From: DATGEP01 sp035310125
GTDB taxonomy: Bacteria > Chloroflexota > Ktedonobacteria > Ktedonobacterales > JADMIN01
Length of the DNA stretch: 38,421 nt
Reading direction: 5' to 3'
NCBI GenBank assembly: GCA_035310125.1
Contig: DATGEP010000207.1
Span: 1-38,421, forward strand
Shown: positions 16,299 to 24,374 of the stretch, in pieces
Layout of the letters: every line of letters begins with the position of its first letter
How positions within the stretch are numbered: position 1 is the stretch's first letter
Notes under the pieces: model-generated
The model's input: only the letters and a program-made list of their open reading frames with translations
Databases searched by the model: none
What the model was told of the DNA's origin: nothing
Program-made: the position numbers and the translations under genes

Positions 16299-16691
16299 GT
16301 GGATGCACCAGCCTGTGTACTCGTAGTTGACGACGATGAGGCAATCAGGGACACGCTGCGGCTGGTGCTGGAGGATGCCGGCTATCGTGTGGAAGGCGTG
16401 GCGGACGGCGCGACCGCGCTCAACCGCATGCGAACGGCCACAGAACACTACATCGTCCTGCTCGATTTCATTATGCCCGGCATGGATGGGAAAGCCGTGC
16501 TGGCGGCTGTAGCGAATGATATGCAAATCGCCACGCGCCACGTGTATATCTTAGTGACAGCCGCCCAGGCGCGCCTCACCGCTGATGTTGAAAGCCTCCT
16601 CGCGCGCCTCAACGTGCCCATACTTGGCAAGCCCTTTGACCTCGATACGCTCCTCAACATGGTAAGTGAGGCGCGCCAGCGGCTGGGGTGA
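16299..16691 (+). CDS. Stand-alone response-regulator receiver domain
   Basis: A 130-residue CheY-like receiver with no output domain. The acidic pocket D11-D12-D13, phospho-acceptor Asp56 (LLDFIMPGMDG), Thr87 (VTAAQ) and Lys111 (GKPFD) are all present, so it should be phosphorylatable. It starts at GTG 16299; the ribosome site is probably GGAGGGG about 11 bases upstream, and a second GAGGAG overlaps the start. No histidine kinase is adjacent, so the partner kinase is elsewhere. It may act through protein-protein contact or phosphorelay. It converges with the glycosyltransferase gene at 16730 and seems to have its own extended -10 promoter. Confidence 0.92.
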   Translation: MDAPACVLVVDDDEAIRDTLRLVLEDAGYRVEGVADGATALNRMRTATEHYIVLLDFIMPGMDGKAVLAAVANDMQIATRHVYILVTAAQARLTADVESLLARLNVPILGKPFDLDTLLNMVSEARQRLG

Positions 16692-16729
16692 TGTGAGCCT
16701 GGCACATGGTGCGCGACGCGATGTGCATT

Positions 16730-18412
16730 TCAGCGTGGTTGAGCTGGGCCGAACACCGAAATGACCGTGATGAACACCGCCTGGACGATGCAGACGGCGA
16801 AGAGCAAGCCAGCAAGCACTCGCGCCTGGACGATGCGCGGCAGGTGAAAAGGTAGCGACAGGCTCTGAGCGAGGGGCTCACCGGCGGGTGCCGCGTCGCG
16901 CAGCAGCGACGCACGCAGGAAGAGGGCGCCGGAACAGATCCACGCGAGCAGCGCGGCGAGCGGGCGCAGGAGCATAAAGAACGGGCGCAGGGGATGGCTC
17001 CCGATGTAGGGGCCGATTGCGAATGTCGTCGTGCCGTCATATCCGAGGGGCAGATGGTGCATGGTGATCACGTACGCGATGATGATGGCCGCGAGGATAT
17101 ACACCTCACGCTGCAGGCGGCCACGCGCGTCACGGAATCCAGCGGCGACGGCACGGATGGCCAGACCCAGGCTCACGATGAACGCGGGCAGCAGCCAGGA
17201 ATCGTAATGCTCCCAGGTGATGGGCGCTATCAGCACCATCGCGCTGAGTGCCCAGGAGTAGCCGAGCAGCTCACGGTTGGCGGCGGCGGCATCCAGTGAT
17301 CCTTGCGTGTCGCGCGGGGACCTTTGGCGACGCAGGCGCACCAGCAGCGCGAGCGAGATGATACTCACGAGCGCGACGAGCGCGTCGCCTGCCAGGGTGA
17401 GCGCGGGCGTGAGGTGGCCGCCAAACTCGGCGGCGATCCACAGCGGGACACGCGCCAGCGCCTCGTTGTGGAATTGCGCCGCCTGGAAGCTGCCATTGTC
17501 GAGCACGTGCCGGGTGGCGAGGACGCCGTCTACACCAATGAGCGGCACCTGCGCCAGAGCCAGCAGAGCCATCCCGGCGACCACGCCCCCAACGACCCGC
17601 CACCGTCCGCGCAGCATGAAGTAGATGATGAGAATCGCCGGAAAGAGCTTGATCCAGACGGCCAGCGCCAGCACGCCACCCGCGAGATATGGCCGGTTGC
17701 GCTCCGCCAGGAACGGCACGAGCACCAGCAGGAAAAGGATGAACAGCGAGACCTGGCCTAACACAAGGGTCTGTTCGATTGGCTGGTAGGAGAATACGAG
17801 AAACACGGCAATCGCCAGCGTGAAGAGACGCGGTGCGAGCACGCCGCGCGCGGGTGAGAGGCTGGCAGGCAGAGCATCGCCGGACGTATGGGCCACGCTG
17901 AACGACGTGACGCCGGCAGCCAGAACGCGCCGCAGCCATGCGGTCAGGAGCGCGGCGCAGAAAATCCAGGCGATGAGGTTCAGCAGCGTCCAGATACCCA
18001 AGGCGACATGGTAGGAAAAGAATGTCAGCGGGATGAGCAGAATGGCCAGCAGCGGCGGGTATGTATAGATGGCTGCCGGTTTGGGCGCTCCATGTGCCAG
18101 CGCGACGGCTTGCAGCAGGTGCAGGTCAAAGATATTGGCATGGACGTTCTCGCGCAGCGCCACGGCGGCGGCATAGTAGATTGAGAAATCATAGCCGGTG
18201 TACGGAGCGCCCAGGATGTCAAGCGTGAACAGGATGCATTGAAGCACCGCCAGGGTAACCATCGCCGTGAGCAGGATATTCAGACCGGCGCGCAGCAGCC
18301 TTTCGCGACGCACGGCGGCATCTCTTCGCGGCGGCTCCTGCCGTGCGCGTTCCGCCACTCCTGCTTCCAATGCTGGTTGGGTATCACTCTCCACGTGCGC
18401 TCCTCGTTTCAT
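16730..18412 (-). CDS. GT87-like integral membrane glycosyltransferase (paralog 1)
   Basis: A 560-residue polytopic membrane protein with about ten to twelve hydrophobic segments, the first at residues 41-66. After it comes YDFSIYYAAAVALRE with Asp75, then NIFDLHLLQ and YTYPPLLAILLIPLTF. This is the pattern of GT87 (DUF2029) polyprenol-phosphate-sugar glycosyltransferases, where the early Asp is the likely catalytic base. It probably adds a sugar to an extracytoplasmic glycan or lipid. The ATG at 18412 overlaps the stop of the upstream gene as ATGA, showing translational coupling, although the frame is open 67 codons further. It is clearly paralogous to that gene: both share the D-F-x-x-Y-Y-A-A-A motif and the YxYPPLLA motif, so this is a tandem duplication. 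Confidence 0.82.
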   Translation of the reverse strand: MKRGAHVESDTQPALEAGVAERARQEPPRRDAAVRRERLLRAGLNILLTAMVTLAVLQCILFTLDILGAPYTGYDFSIYYAAAVALRENVHANIFDLHLLQAVALAHGAPKPAAIYTYPPLLAILLIPLTFFSYHVALGIWTLLNLIAWIFCAALLTAWLRRVLAAGVTSFSVAHTSGDALPASLSPARGVLAPRLFTLAIAVFLVFSYQPIEQTLVLGQVSLFILFLLVLVPFLAERNRPYLAGGVLALAVWIKLFPAILIIYFMLRGRWRVVGGVVAGMALLALAQVPLIGVDGVLATRHVLDNGSFQAAQFHNEALARVPLWIAAEFGGHLTPALTLAGDALVALVSIISLALLVRLRRQRSPRDTQGSLDAAAANRELLGYSWALSAMVLIAPITWEHYDSWLLPAFIVSLGLAIRAVAAGFRDARGRLQREVYILAAIIIAYVITMHHLPLGYDGTTTFAIGPYIGSHPLRPFFMLLRPLAALLAWICSGALFLRASLLRDAAPAGEPLAQSLSLPFHLPRIVQARVLAGLLFAVCIVQAVFITVISVFGPAQPR

Positions 18413-20070
18413 CGCAGCAAGACGGTAGGACTGTATGCCGCGCCGTACAACACGATCACTGCGACGATGGCGCCCCGCACCAGCACGACGGTTCCCAGCA
18501 AGCCCACCAGCACGACGGCAAGGCGGCGTGGCGTGAGTCTGAGCTGGGGTTTCGTCGCCGCGCCAGCGGCAATCGCTCCTCGCGCGGCGCGACATGCCGT
18601 GAGAAAAAGCCACCCCATCGCTGCCCAGAGCAGCACGGCACCGAGGGGTCGCGCCAGCATGAAGATGGGACGCAGTGGGTAGCCAAGGACGGTTGCGCCG
18701 GCCGCGAGCTGGTCCGTGTGATCGAAGCCCAGCGGGAAATCCGCTGTCGTCAGGGCGTAGCTAAGGCTGAGTATTACCAGGAGCAGCACCATGTCGCGTT
18801 GGCTGCCCGCTCCGGCGAGCAGCGCGTAGCCGAAGCCGAGGATGAGCGCCGGAAGCAGCCATGTGTAGGCATGCTCCCACGAAACGGGCGCAACAAGCAC
18901 CATCGTACAGAGCGCCCAGAGGTAGCCGAAGACGCCCTCGACATCACCCCGCCCGTCTGAGCCTGAAGCTATACGCCAGCGTACCCGGATGTCCCAGCCG
19001 CGTGCCGCGCCGTCACGCGGCACGGTCTGTATGCGCGCTGCCCAGAGCACGCCCACCACGAATGCGAGACTGACCAGCGCAACGAGCGCCACGCCGAGGA
19101 CGCTCGCCGCTGTACCTGGCTGGCTGCCCGCTAGCGTGGCAAGCCAGATCGGCGCGCGCAGCAATGCCTCGTTGTGTCCCAGAACCACCGCCGTGTCGCC
19201 GGCAGCGAAAAAACCACTTGTCATCAGCAGACCCTGAACGCCGAGGACTGGGAACATGCCAAGGAGCAACACCGCGAGCGCGATCATGCCGCCGCGCAGC
19301 ACGCGCCAGCGCCCGCGCAGCAGATAATATCCCAGGATGAGCAGCGGATAGACTTTGATCAGCGACGCGAGCGCCAGCACGGCGCCGGCTGGTCCTGGAT
19401 GGCCGCGCCGGTCGAGGTCGAGCGCCAGCAGAACCAGAAAGCAGATGACGACATTGATCTGCCCAAGACCGATGCCCGCCGCCACGGGATCGTAGGTCAA
19501 CGCGAGAAAGGCGACGATGCTTATGAGAAACAGTCGTGTGTCGGCGTCCAGGCGCCATACGCGAGCAGGCCGCGCCGCGACGAGCAGCGAGCGCAGCAGA
19601 CGCGTAATGAGCATGAGGCATGCGAGCCAGAGCAGGAGATTGAAGACCGCCCAGATGCGGAGCGCGACACCGGCTGGGAGCCAGGTGAGCGGCATGAGCG
19701 CGACTGCCAGCAGCGGCGGATACATGTAGCGCGTGCCGGGATAGGCCGCGTGGTGAGCAAGCGCCGCCATTTGCAGGGTATGCAGGTCGTAGATGTTCGC
19801 GGCGGGATTGTCGCGCAGCGCGAGCGCGGCAGCGTAGTAGGAGATAAAGTCGAAGCCGCCATTGGGATCGCGCAGAATCTGGACGGCATCGCCGAGCCAG
19901 CGCAATACAGCAACACCGAGCAGCAGCACCAACGCTAACCGTAACGCGGCATGGAGGAGTGGCCCACCCGTACGCGCGGAATCTGCATCCGGCTGGATAA
20001 TTGGATCTGTGGGAGCGGTCGTGGGTGCGCTAGGTAGGGGGTGGATCCCTGTATCACCAGCCGCTGTCAT
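18409..20070 (-). CDS. GT87-like integral membrane glycosyltransferase (paralog 2)
   Basis: A 553-residue membrane protein with a disordered N-terminal 35 residues (Pro/Thr/Ala-rich), a first membrane segment at about 39-57 and about ten more. The GT87 signature is FDFISYYAAALALRDN with Asp74, then NIYDLHTLQ and YMYPPLLAVALMPLTW. A polyprenol-phosphate sugar donor is the family expectation; the acceptor is unknown. The ATG at 20070 has GGAGAGGA upstream; a TTG 13 codons earlier is less likely. It is the first of two overlapping paralogs and shares a 345-bp divergent promoter region with the liv operon, but there is no functional sign that the two are linked. Confidence 0.82.
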   Translation of the reverse strand: MTAAGDTGIHPLPSAPTTAPTDPIIQPDADSARTGGPLLHAALRLALVLLLGVAVLRWLGDAVQILRDPNGGFDFISYYAAALALRDNPAANIYDLHTLQMAALAHHAAYPGTRYMYPPLLAVALMPLTWLPAGVALRIWAVFNLLLWLACLMLITRLLRSLLVAARPARVWRLDADTRLFLISIVAFLALTYDPVAAGIGLGQINVVICFLVLLALDLDRRGHPGPAGAVLALASLIKVYPLLILGYYLLRGRWRVLRGGMIALAVLLLGMFPVLGVQGLLMTSGFFAAGDTAVVLGHNEALLRAPIWLATLAGSQPGTAASVLGVALVALVSLAFVVGVLWAARIQTVPRDGAARGWDIRVRWRIASGSDGRGDVEGVFGYLWALCTMVLVAPVSWEHAYTWLLPALILGFGYALLAGAGSQRDMVLLLVILSLSYALTTADFPLGFDHTDQLAAGATVLGYPLRPIFMLARPLGAVLLWAAMGWLFLTACRAARGAIAAGAATKPQLRLTPRRLAVVLVGLLGTVVLVRGAIVAVIVLYGAAYSPTVLLR

Positions 20071-20312
20071 CCCGCTGTCCTCTCCACACGCACCGCCGGC
20101 CACGCCCAAGAGATGATCACACCACGGGGCAAGGTTGCGCTGCCGGATTCACGGACGCATCTGGCCCCCAACAGTGTACATGTGGTGGGCAGCTACGGCA
20201 ATCGGAAGAGGACTGTGCGGCAGGGACGTATAGATGCCGCTGGCCGCCTCATGTGGATGTACATGAAATGCGGTGGAACGCGTTATGCCACCACGTTGCA
20301 CCGTCAGCTAGA

Positions 20313-20344
20313 TTGGCACGCAATTTGTTAGGTATTTGTGCCAA
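20313..20344. promoter_or_regulatory. Inverted repeat upstream of livH
   Basis: TTGGCAC (20313-20319) and GTGCCAA (20338-20344) are perfect 7-base inverted arms separated by 18 bases. The spacing would allow a dimeric regulator or a promoter between the arms. It lies 14 bp upstream of the CRP-type site. Confidence 0.35.
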
Positions 20345-20357
20345 ACTCGTTTCAGCT

Positions 20358-20373
20358 TGTGAGCAGAGTCACA
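20358..20373. promoter_or_regulatory. CRP/FNR-type binding site upstream of livH
   Basis: TGTGA-GCAGAG-TCACA matches the full TGTGA-N6-TCACA consensus of CRP-family regulators. It ends 42 bp before the livH start, so it would overlap or lie very close to the transcription start and could activate or repress. No CRP-family gene is in the window, and a chance match cannot be ruled out. Confidence 0.5.
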
Positions 20374-20415
20374 TGGAACTGTTTGGTCTCGGTGTTTATG
20401 TAGGAAGGAGTGGTC

Positions 20416-21324
20416 GTGGTTTCTTCGCAGTTGCTCCTCGAGCTAGTACTCGTCGGTATTGCGTTTGGGGCGCTCTACTCCCTGGCCGCGCTGGGAATTG
20501 TCCTCATTTATAGAACCACCGGGGTTCTCAACTTCGCTCACGGCGCAATCGGTATGTTTACCGCGTTTGTGGCATACCAGCTCGGCGTAGTAGGCGGATG
20601 GCCAGCGCCGCTCGCGGTGGTGATAGCGTTGCTCTTCGCGGCAGCGTTCGGTTGGATCATGGAGCGCTTTACACTGCGGCCACTACGCGAGCGACCGGTG
20701 CTCACACGGGTGATTGTTACGCTCGGCTGGCTGCTCGTACTCCAGTCCGCTGCCGGCCTCATCTGGCGTGACACGTCCTATCACATCCCGCTTCAAATCT
20801 TCCCGCAGAGTGGGGTTCGTATCGCGCAGCTGACGCTCGGCTACAACCAGCTTGCCAACATCATCGTCGCCGGTGGACTAGCCGTAGGGCTAGGTATCTT
20901 TCTGAAGAAGTCGCCACTGGGGGTTGCCATGCGGGCGACATCCGACAGCCCATCGGCTGCGCGGCTGCTCGGCATTGATGTCAATCGTGTCTCGGCGATG
21001 GCGTGGATTATCGGGTCGCTGCTGGCGGGCATCACGGGGTTGCTGCTGGCGCCACTCACCACGCTCAATACGACGGACTTGACGATTATCGTCATCGAGG
21101 CGCTGGGGGCTGCGCTCATCGGCGGCCTCATGAGCCTCGGCTGGACGTTCGCCGGAGGCATCCTGCTCGGCGTGGCACAGTCGTTACTGTCGCTGCATGC
21201 GCTCAATCTGCCCGACGGCGCGAAAGACGTGCTTACGCTCGCGGTCATCCTGGCAGTGCTGCTGCTGCGTCGTGAAGTACGAACACTGGCAATCTCGACG
21301 GCTGGAGGGGAGGGGTTGGGATGA
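20416..21324 (+). CDS. livH: Branched-chain amino acid-type ABC permease LivH
   Basis: A 302-residue permease with about eight membrane segments. The N-terminal LVGIAFGALYSLAALGIVLI, YRTTGVLNFAHGAIGMF and the coupling segment MRATSDSPSAARLLGIDVNR are typical of LivH. With LivM it forms the membrane channel of an amino acid-type importer; the real substrate may differ. The start is taken as GTG 20416 because AGGAAGGAG ends at 20410, leaving five bases; the GTG at 20410 would overlap that site. The stop overlaps livM by four bases (ATGA). It is the first gene of a seven-gene rightward operon with a CRP-type site just upstream. Confidence 0.93.
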   Translation: MVSSQLLLELVLVGIAFGALYSLAALGIVLIYRTTGVLNFAHGAIGMFTAFVAYQLGVVGGWPAPLAVVIALLFAAAFGWIMERFTLRPLRERPVLTRVIVTLGWLLVLQSAAGLIWRDTSYHIPLQIFPQSGVRIAQLTLGYNQLANIIVAGGLAVGLGIFLKKSPLGVAMRATSDSPSAARLLGIDVNRVSAMAWIIGSLLAGITGLLLAPLTTLNTTDLTIIVIEALGAALIGGLMSLGWTFAGGILLGVAQSLLSLHALNLPDGAKDVLTLAVILAVLLLRREVRTLAISTAGGEGLG

Positions 21325-22415
21325 GTATCACTGTGCGTACCCAGACACCGGCTGCCTCGCCGCGAAATTCGTCCCACGGCACGAAGGTGGCGCAGCTCAC
21401 GCGCGGCGCGCTGGATAATGGAGTGGCGCTGGCGGTGCTGGTGGTGGCGTTTCTCGCGTCCACCATGCTGCAGCCCTATCCGCTGCTGATATTGACGCTC
21501 GCGCTCGTCTACGCGGTGGCGCTGTTCTCGATTGTCGTGCTGACGGGATACGTAGGCCAGGTCTCGCTCTGTCAGGCATCATTCATGGGACTCGGCGGCT
21601 TCCTGATAGGTGCGCTGATGGGCCACTACGGGTGGTCCTATTGGGTGGCGGCGCCGGTCGCCGTCGCTGTGGTGTTTCTCGCGGGCGTGCTGGTAGGACT
21701 TCCGGCGCTGCGGCTGCGGGGGCTGACGCTGGCTATCGTGACGCTCTCGCTGGCCTTGCTCGCGGATAACTTCCTCTTCGCGAATGTGACCTGGCTCAAC
21801 AATAACAGCCAGGGCTGGACTATACAGCGACCCAGCTTCCTCGGCATCTCACTGGAGAGCGATGGCGCGTGGTTGTATCGCGTGATTTTGATCGTGGCGG
21901 TGGTGGCGGTGATTGCCGTGCTGCGGCTGCGAGGCGGGCGCACGGGCAAGAGCTGGTACGCGATGCGGGACGCTGAGATCGCGGCGGCAACGTCGGGTGT
22001 GCCGGTGGTGGCGATGAAGCTGCTGGCCTTCGGTATCGCGGCGTCGCTGGCTGCGCTGGCGGGTGCGCTCTACATCCTGGCGGAGGGATCCGTTACGGCG
22101 GACCGCTTCAACTTCGTCGCCTCGATCCAGCTATTGGCGATTGCGGTGATCGCGGGAACTCGCTCGCTGCCTGGAGCGGTGCTTGGGGGGATTTTCTACA
22201 TTGTTTTCCCGCAGATTCTGCTGAACTTTCCGGCGCTGGTGCCGCTTACCTCTTTGATCCTGGGCGCCGGACTCATTCTACAGATGATCACGGCGCCACA
22301 GGGCATCGGAGGCTTGCTCGAAGCGGCGGAGACACGACTCTTTCGGCGGCTGGCGGGTGGAAGCGCCGCTCACGAGTCGGTGAATGAAGAAGGAGACGGC
22401 CATGCCACTATCTGA
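21321..22415 (+). CDS. livM: Branched-chain amino acid-type ABC permease LivM
   Basis: A 364-residue permease, the partner of LivH, with about nine membrane segments. Family segments are VVLTGYVGQVSLCQASFMGLG and LRGLTLAIVTLSLALLADN, plus the coupling sequence WYAMRDAEIAAATSGVPVVA. A short hydrophilic N-terminal extension of about 35 residues precedes the first segment. The ATG overlaps the livH stop by four bases, and its own 3' end overlaps livG by 14 bases, so translation is coupled through the operon. Confidence 0.93.
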   Translation: MSITVRTQTPAASPRNSSHGTKVAQLTRGALDNGVALAVLVVAFLASTMLQPYPLLILTLALVYAVALFSIVVLTGYVGQVSLCQASFMGLGGFLIGALMGHYGWSYWVAAPVAVAVVFLAGVLVGLPALRLRGLTLAIVTLSLALLADNFLFANVTWLNNNSQGWTIQRPSFLGISLESDGAWLYRVILIVAVVAVIAVLRLRGGRTGKSWYAMRDAEIAAATSGVPVVAMKLLAFGIAASLAALAGALYILAEGSVTADRFNFVASIQLLAIAVIAGTRSLPGAVLGGIFYIVFPQILLNFPALVPLTSLILGAGLILQMITAPQGIGGLLEAAETRLFRRLAGGSAAHESVNEEGDGHATI

Positions 22416-23253
22416 GGTGCGCAACGTGACAGTGCACTTCGGCGGCGTCGTCGCACTGGCTGACGTCTCGATGGACCTTCTGGAAGGTGAGCTCGTGGCG
22501 CTGATCGGGCCGAACGGTGCGGGCAAAACGACGCTTTTCAACGTGATGTCGGGGATTCAGCGTCCAACGGCTGGCAGCATCATGTATGACCGGCGAGCTA
22601 TCAATGACCTGGACACCACGGCGCGGGCACGGTTGGGCATTGGACGGACATTCCAGACACCCCAGGCCTTTAGCACGCTGACCGTGCTCGACAACCTGCT
22701 GCTTCCGGCGTGGCTTCCTCGCTTTGGTGGCGTGATCGCGGATTTAGTGCCGCTTCCCGGAGCCGGGCGCGCCAAACGCGCCGCGCGTGATCGCGCTCGC
22801 GGCATCGCGACCTTTTTGGGCATCGAGGACACACTCGGTCGCTATCCCACGGAACTTTCGTTGGGGCAGCGGCGGCTGATCGAGCTGGGGAGGGCGCTGG
22901 CGACAAGCCCCCGGCTACTGTTACTGGACGAGCCGGCCTCGGGGCTGGACGCAGGCGAGACAGAGCGATTCGCGGAGCTCCTGTTGCGCGTTCGCGACGT
23001 GTTCCGGTTGACGGTATTGCTGGTCGAGCATGACATGCAGCTCGTGCTCGCGGTGGCGGACTACCTGTATGTGTTGAACTTTGGCAAGCTGCTGGCGAAG
23101 GGAAAACCCAACGAGGTGGTAAATAATCCCGATGTGATCGCCGCGTATCTGGGTGGTGAGGATGAGCGTGCCGCGACTGCCGCGTCGGTGCGATTGCCTC
23201 CGGGAGTTGTAGCAGCGCCGGGACCCACGCAGGGGGAAGGATGGGTATTATGA
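22402..23253 (+). CDS. livG: Branched-chain amino acid-type ABC ATPase LivG
   Basis: A 283-residue nucleotide-binding subunit. Walker A GPNGAGKTT is at residues 36-44, followed by GIGRTFQTPQAFSTLTVLDN (Q-loop), signature LSLGQRRLIELGRAL, Walker B LLLLDEPASGLDAGE and switch His in VEHDM. The C-terminus has the LivG-type tail after NNPDVIAAYLGG plus about 25 extra residues. The ATG at 22402 is chosen because AAGGAG lies seven bases upstream; an in-frame ATG at 22384 is less favoured. The end overlaps the livF start. Confidence 0.93.
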   Translation: MPLSEVRNVTVHFGGVVALADVSMDLLEGELVALIGPNGAGKTTLFNVMSGIQRPTAGSIMYDRRAINDLDTTARARLGIGRTFQTPQAFSTLTVLDNLLLPAWLPRFGGVIADLVPLPGAGRAKRAARDRARGIATFLGIEDTLGRYPTELSLGQRRLIELGRALATSPRLLLLDEPASGLDAGETERFAELLLRVRDVFRLTVLLVEHDMQLVLAVADYLYVLNFGKLLAKGKPNEVVNNPDVIAAYLGGEDERAATAASVRLPPGVVAAPGPTQGEGWVL

Positions 23254-24374
23254 GCCTCTTCGACAAGCTCAGCGCGAAGCCACCTTTTGGCCGCCGCGAC
23301 CCGGTTGTGGCTCCAGAGAGTGCGCGAACGGCGACACTTCCCACGCTGCCCCATAGACGTGCGCCGTCTCGGAAGGTTCTGCTAGAGGTGCGCGATGTCA
23401 CGGTAAAGTACGGGCAGATTGCGGCGGTGCGCAATCTCAGCCTGCGAGTCGGCGAGGGGCAGGTTGTGGCGCTGCTGGGCGCGAACGGCGCGGGTAAGAC
23501 GACGACGCTACGAATGATCTCCGGTCTCCTGCGGCCACGGTCCGGCGAGGTGCGGTTCGATGAACAGCGCATTGATCGGTGGAGCGCGGAGCGGATCGCG
23601 CGGGCAGGTATCGCCCATTTGCCGGAAGGACGTGGCATCTTCCCACATCTGAGTGTTGGTGAGAACCTGCACATGGCCGGCTACGGTGTCGGCGTAGAAG
23701 GATCGGTTTACGCGGAGCGGCTGGAACGGGCATTGTCGGTCTTCCCGGTGTTGGGCGAGCGGCTGGGCCAGCTGGCGGGAACGCTTTCCGGTGGCCAGCA
23801 GCAGATGCTGGCGGTGGGGCGCTCACTCATCACGAATCCCCGCCTGTTGATGATTGACGAGCTTTCGTTCGGGCTGGCTCCAGGGGTAGTGAAGCAGCTC
23901 TTCCTCATGCTCCCGGCGATCACCGCCAGCGGGACATCTATCTTGTTGGTGGAGCAGTTCGTTGGGCAGGCGCTGGCCGTGGCCGACTTTGCCTACGTGC
24001 TGGAAAAGGGCGAAGTGACGTTCGCGGGGCCGGCGCATGAGCTGGCACGGCAAGAAGGCTTTGTAGAAAGCTCCTACCTCGGCAGCGGCGCGATGCGCCT
24101 GGAATATGACCGTGTGCGTCCAGCGGAAACCGAGATGTTGCGGGTGCGTGTAGATCCGGCGCTGGTGCGACAGCTCCGCGTGCTGGCGAACGGACGCCCT
24201 TTGGCGGAGATAGCGAGCGAAGCACTGCGGGCGCATGTGGTGGCGACGAATGACATGGACCGTGGCGAGAGTGACGCGAGCGGCGCGAGCGGGCAGGATA
24301 TTGCGAACATACCGACCTTACCGCATGGTTGGGGTGACGGAGTCATGGATTCTTCTACGGGAGGCAACCCATGA
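23241..24374 (+). CDS. livF: LivF-type ABC ATPase with C-terminal ribbon-helix-helix-like domain
   Basis: A 377-residue protein, about 130 residues longer than ordinary LivF. The ATPase core has Walker A GANGAGKTT (residues 80-88), HLPEGRGIFPHLSVGEN, signature LSGGQQQMLAVGRSL, Walker B LLMIDELSFGLAP and the normal LivF end at SSYLG (about 280). About 45 extra residues precede the core. After it, residues about 299-336 read as a strand LRVRV, a helix DPALVRQLRVLA and a second helix RPLAEIASEALRAHVV, the layout of CopG/Arc-type ribbon-helix-helix DNA-binding domains. This suggests a transporter ATPase that may also contact DNA or dimerise through this domain; that is inferred. The start is ATG 23241 or ATG 23250 (ATGA overlap with the livG stop). 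Confidence 0.85.
   Translation: MGIMSLFDKLSAKPPFGRRDPVVAPESARTATLPTLPHRRAPSRKVLLEVRDVTVKYGQIAAVRNLSLRVGEGQVVALLGANGAGKTTTLRMISGLLRPRSGEVRFDEQRIDRWSAERIARAGIAHLPEGRGIFPHLSVGENLHMAGYGVGVEGSVYAERLERALSVFPVLGERLGQLAGTLSGGQQQMLAVGRSLITNPRLLMIDELSFGLAPGVVKQLFLMLPAITASGTSILLVEQFVGQALAVADFAYVLEKGEVTFAGPAHELARQEGFVESSYLGSGAMRLEYDRVRPAETEMLRVRVDPALVRQLRVLANGRPLAEIASEALRAHVVATNDMDRGESDASGASGQDIANIPTLPHGWGDGVMDSSTGGNP

Larger units (their letters stand above)
20071..20415. other. Divergent intergenic region, GT87 genes and liv operon
   Basis: This 345-bp region separates leftward glycosyltransferase genes from the rightward transporter operon. It contains a CRP-type site at 20358-20373 and an inverted repeat at 20313-20344, both nearer the transporter. 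I see no gene in it, and no sigma-70 promoter with both boxes that I would trust. Confidence 0.5.

Noticed and set aside
17271..17939. 222-codon alternative frame within glycosyltransferase paralog 1
   Set aside because: Overlaps the membrane protein frame completely and shows no domain or membrane pattern.
23820..23870. LivF Walker B reads MIDELSFGLAP instead of the usual DEPS
   Set aside because: The catalytic Glu is kept, and LivF proteins often have DEL or DEM here, so it is not evidence of inactivity.
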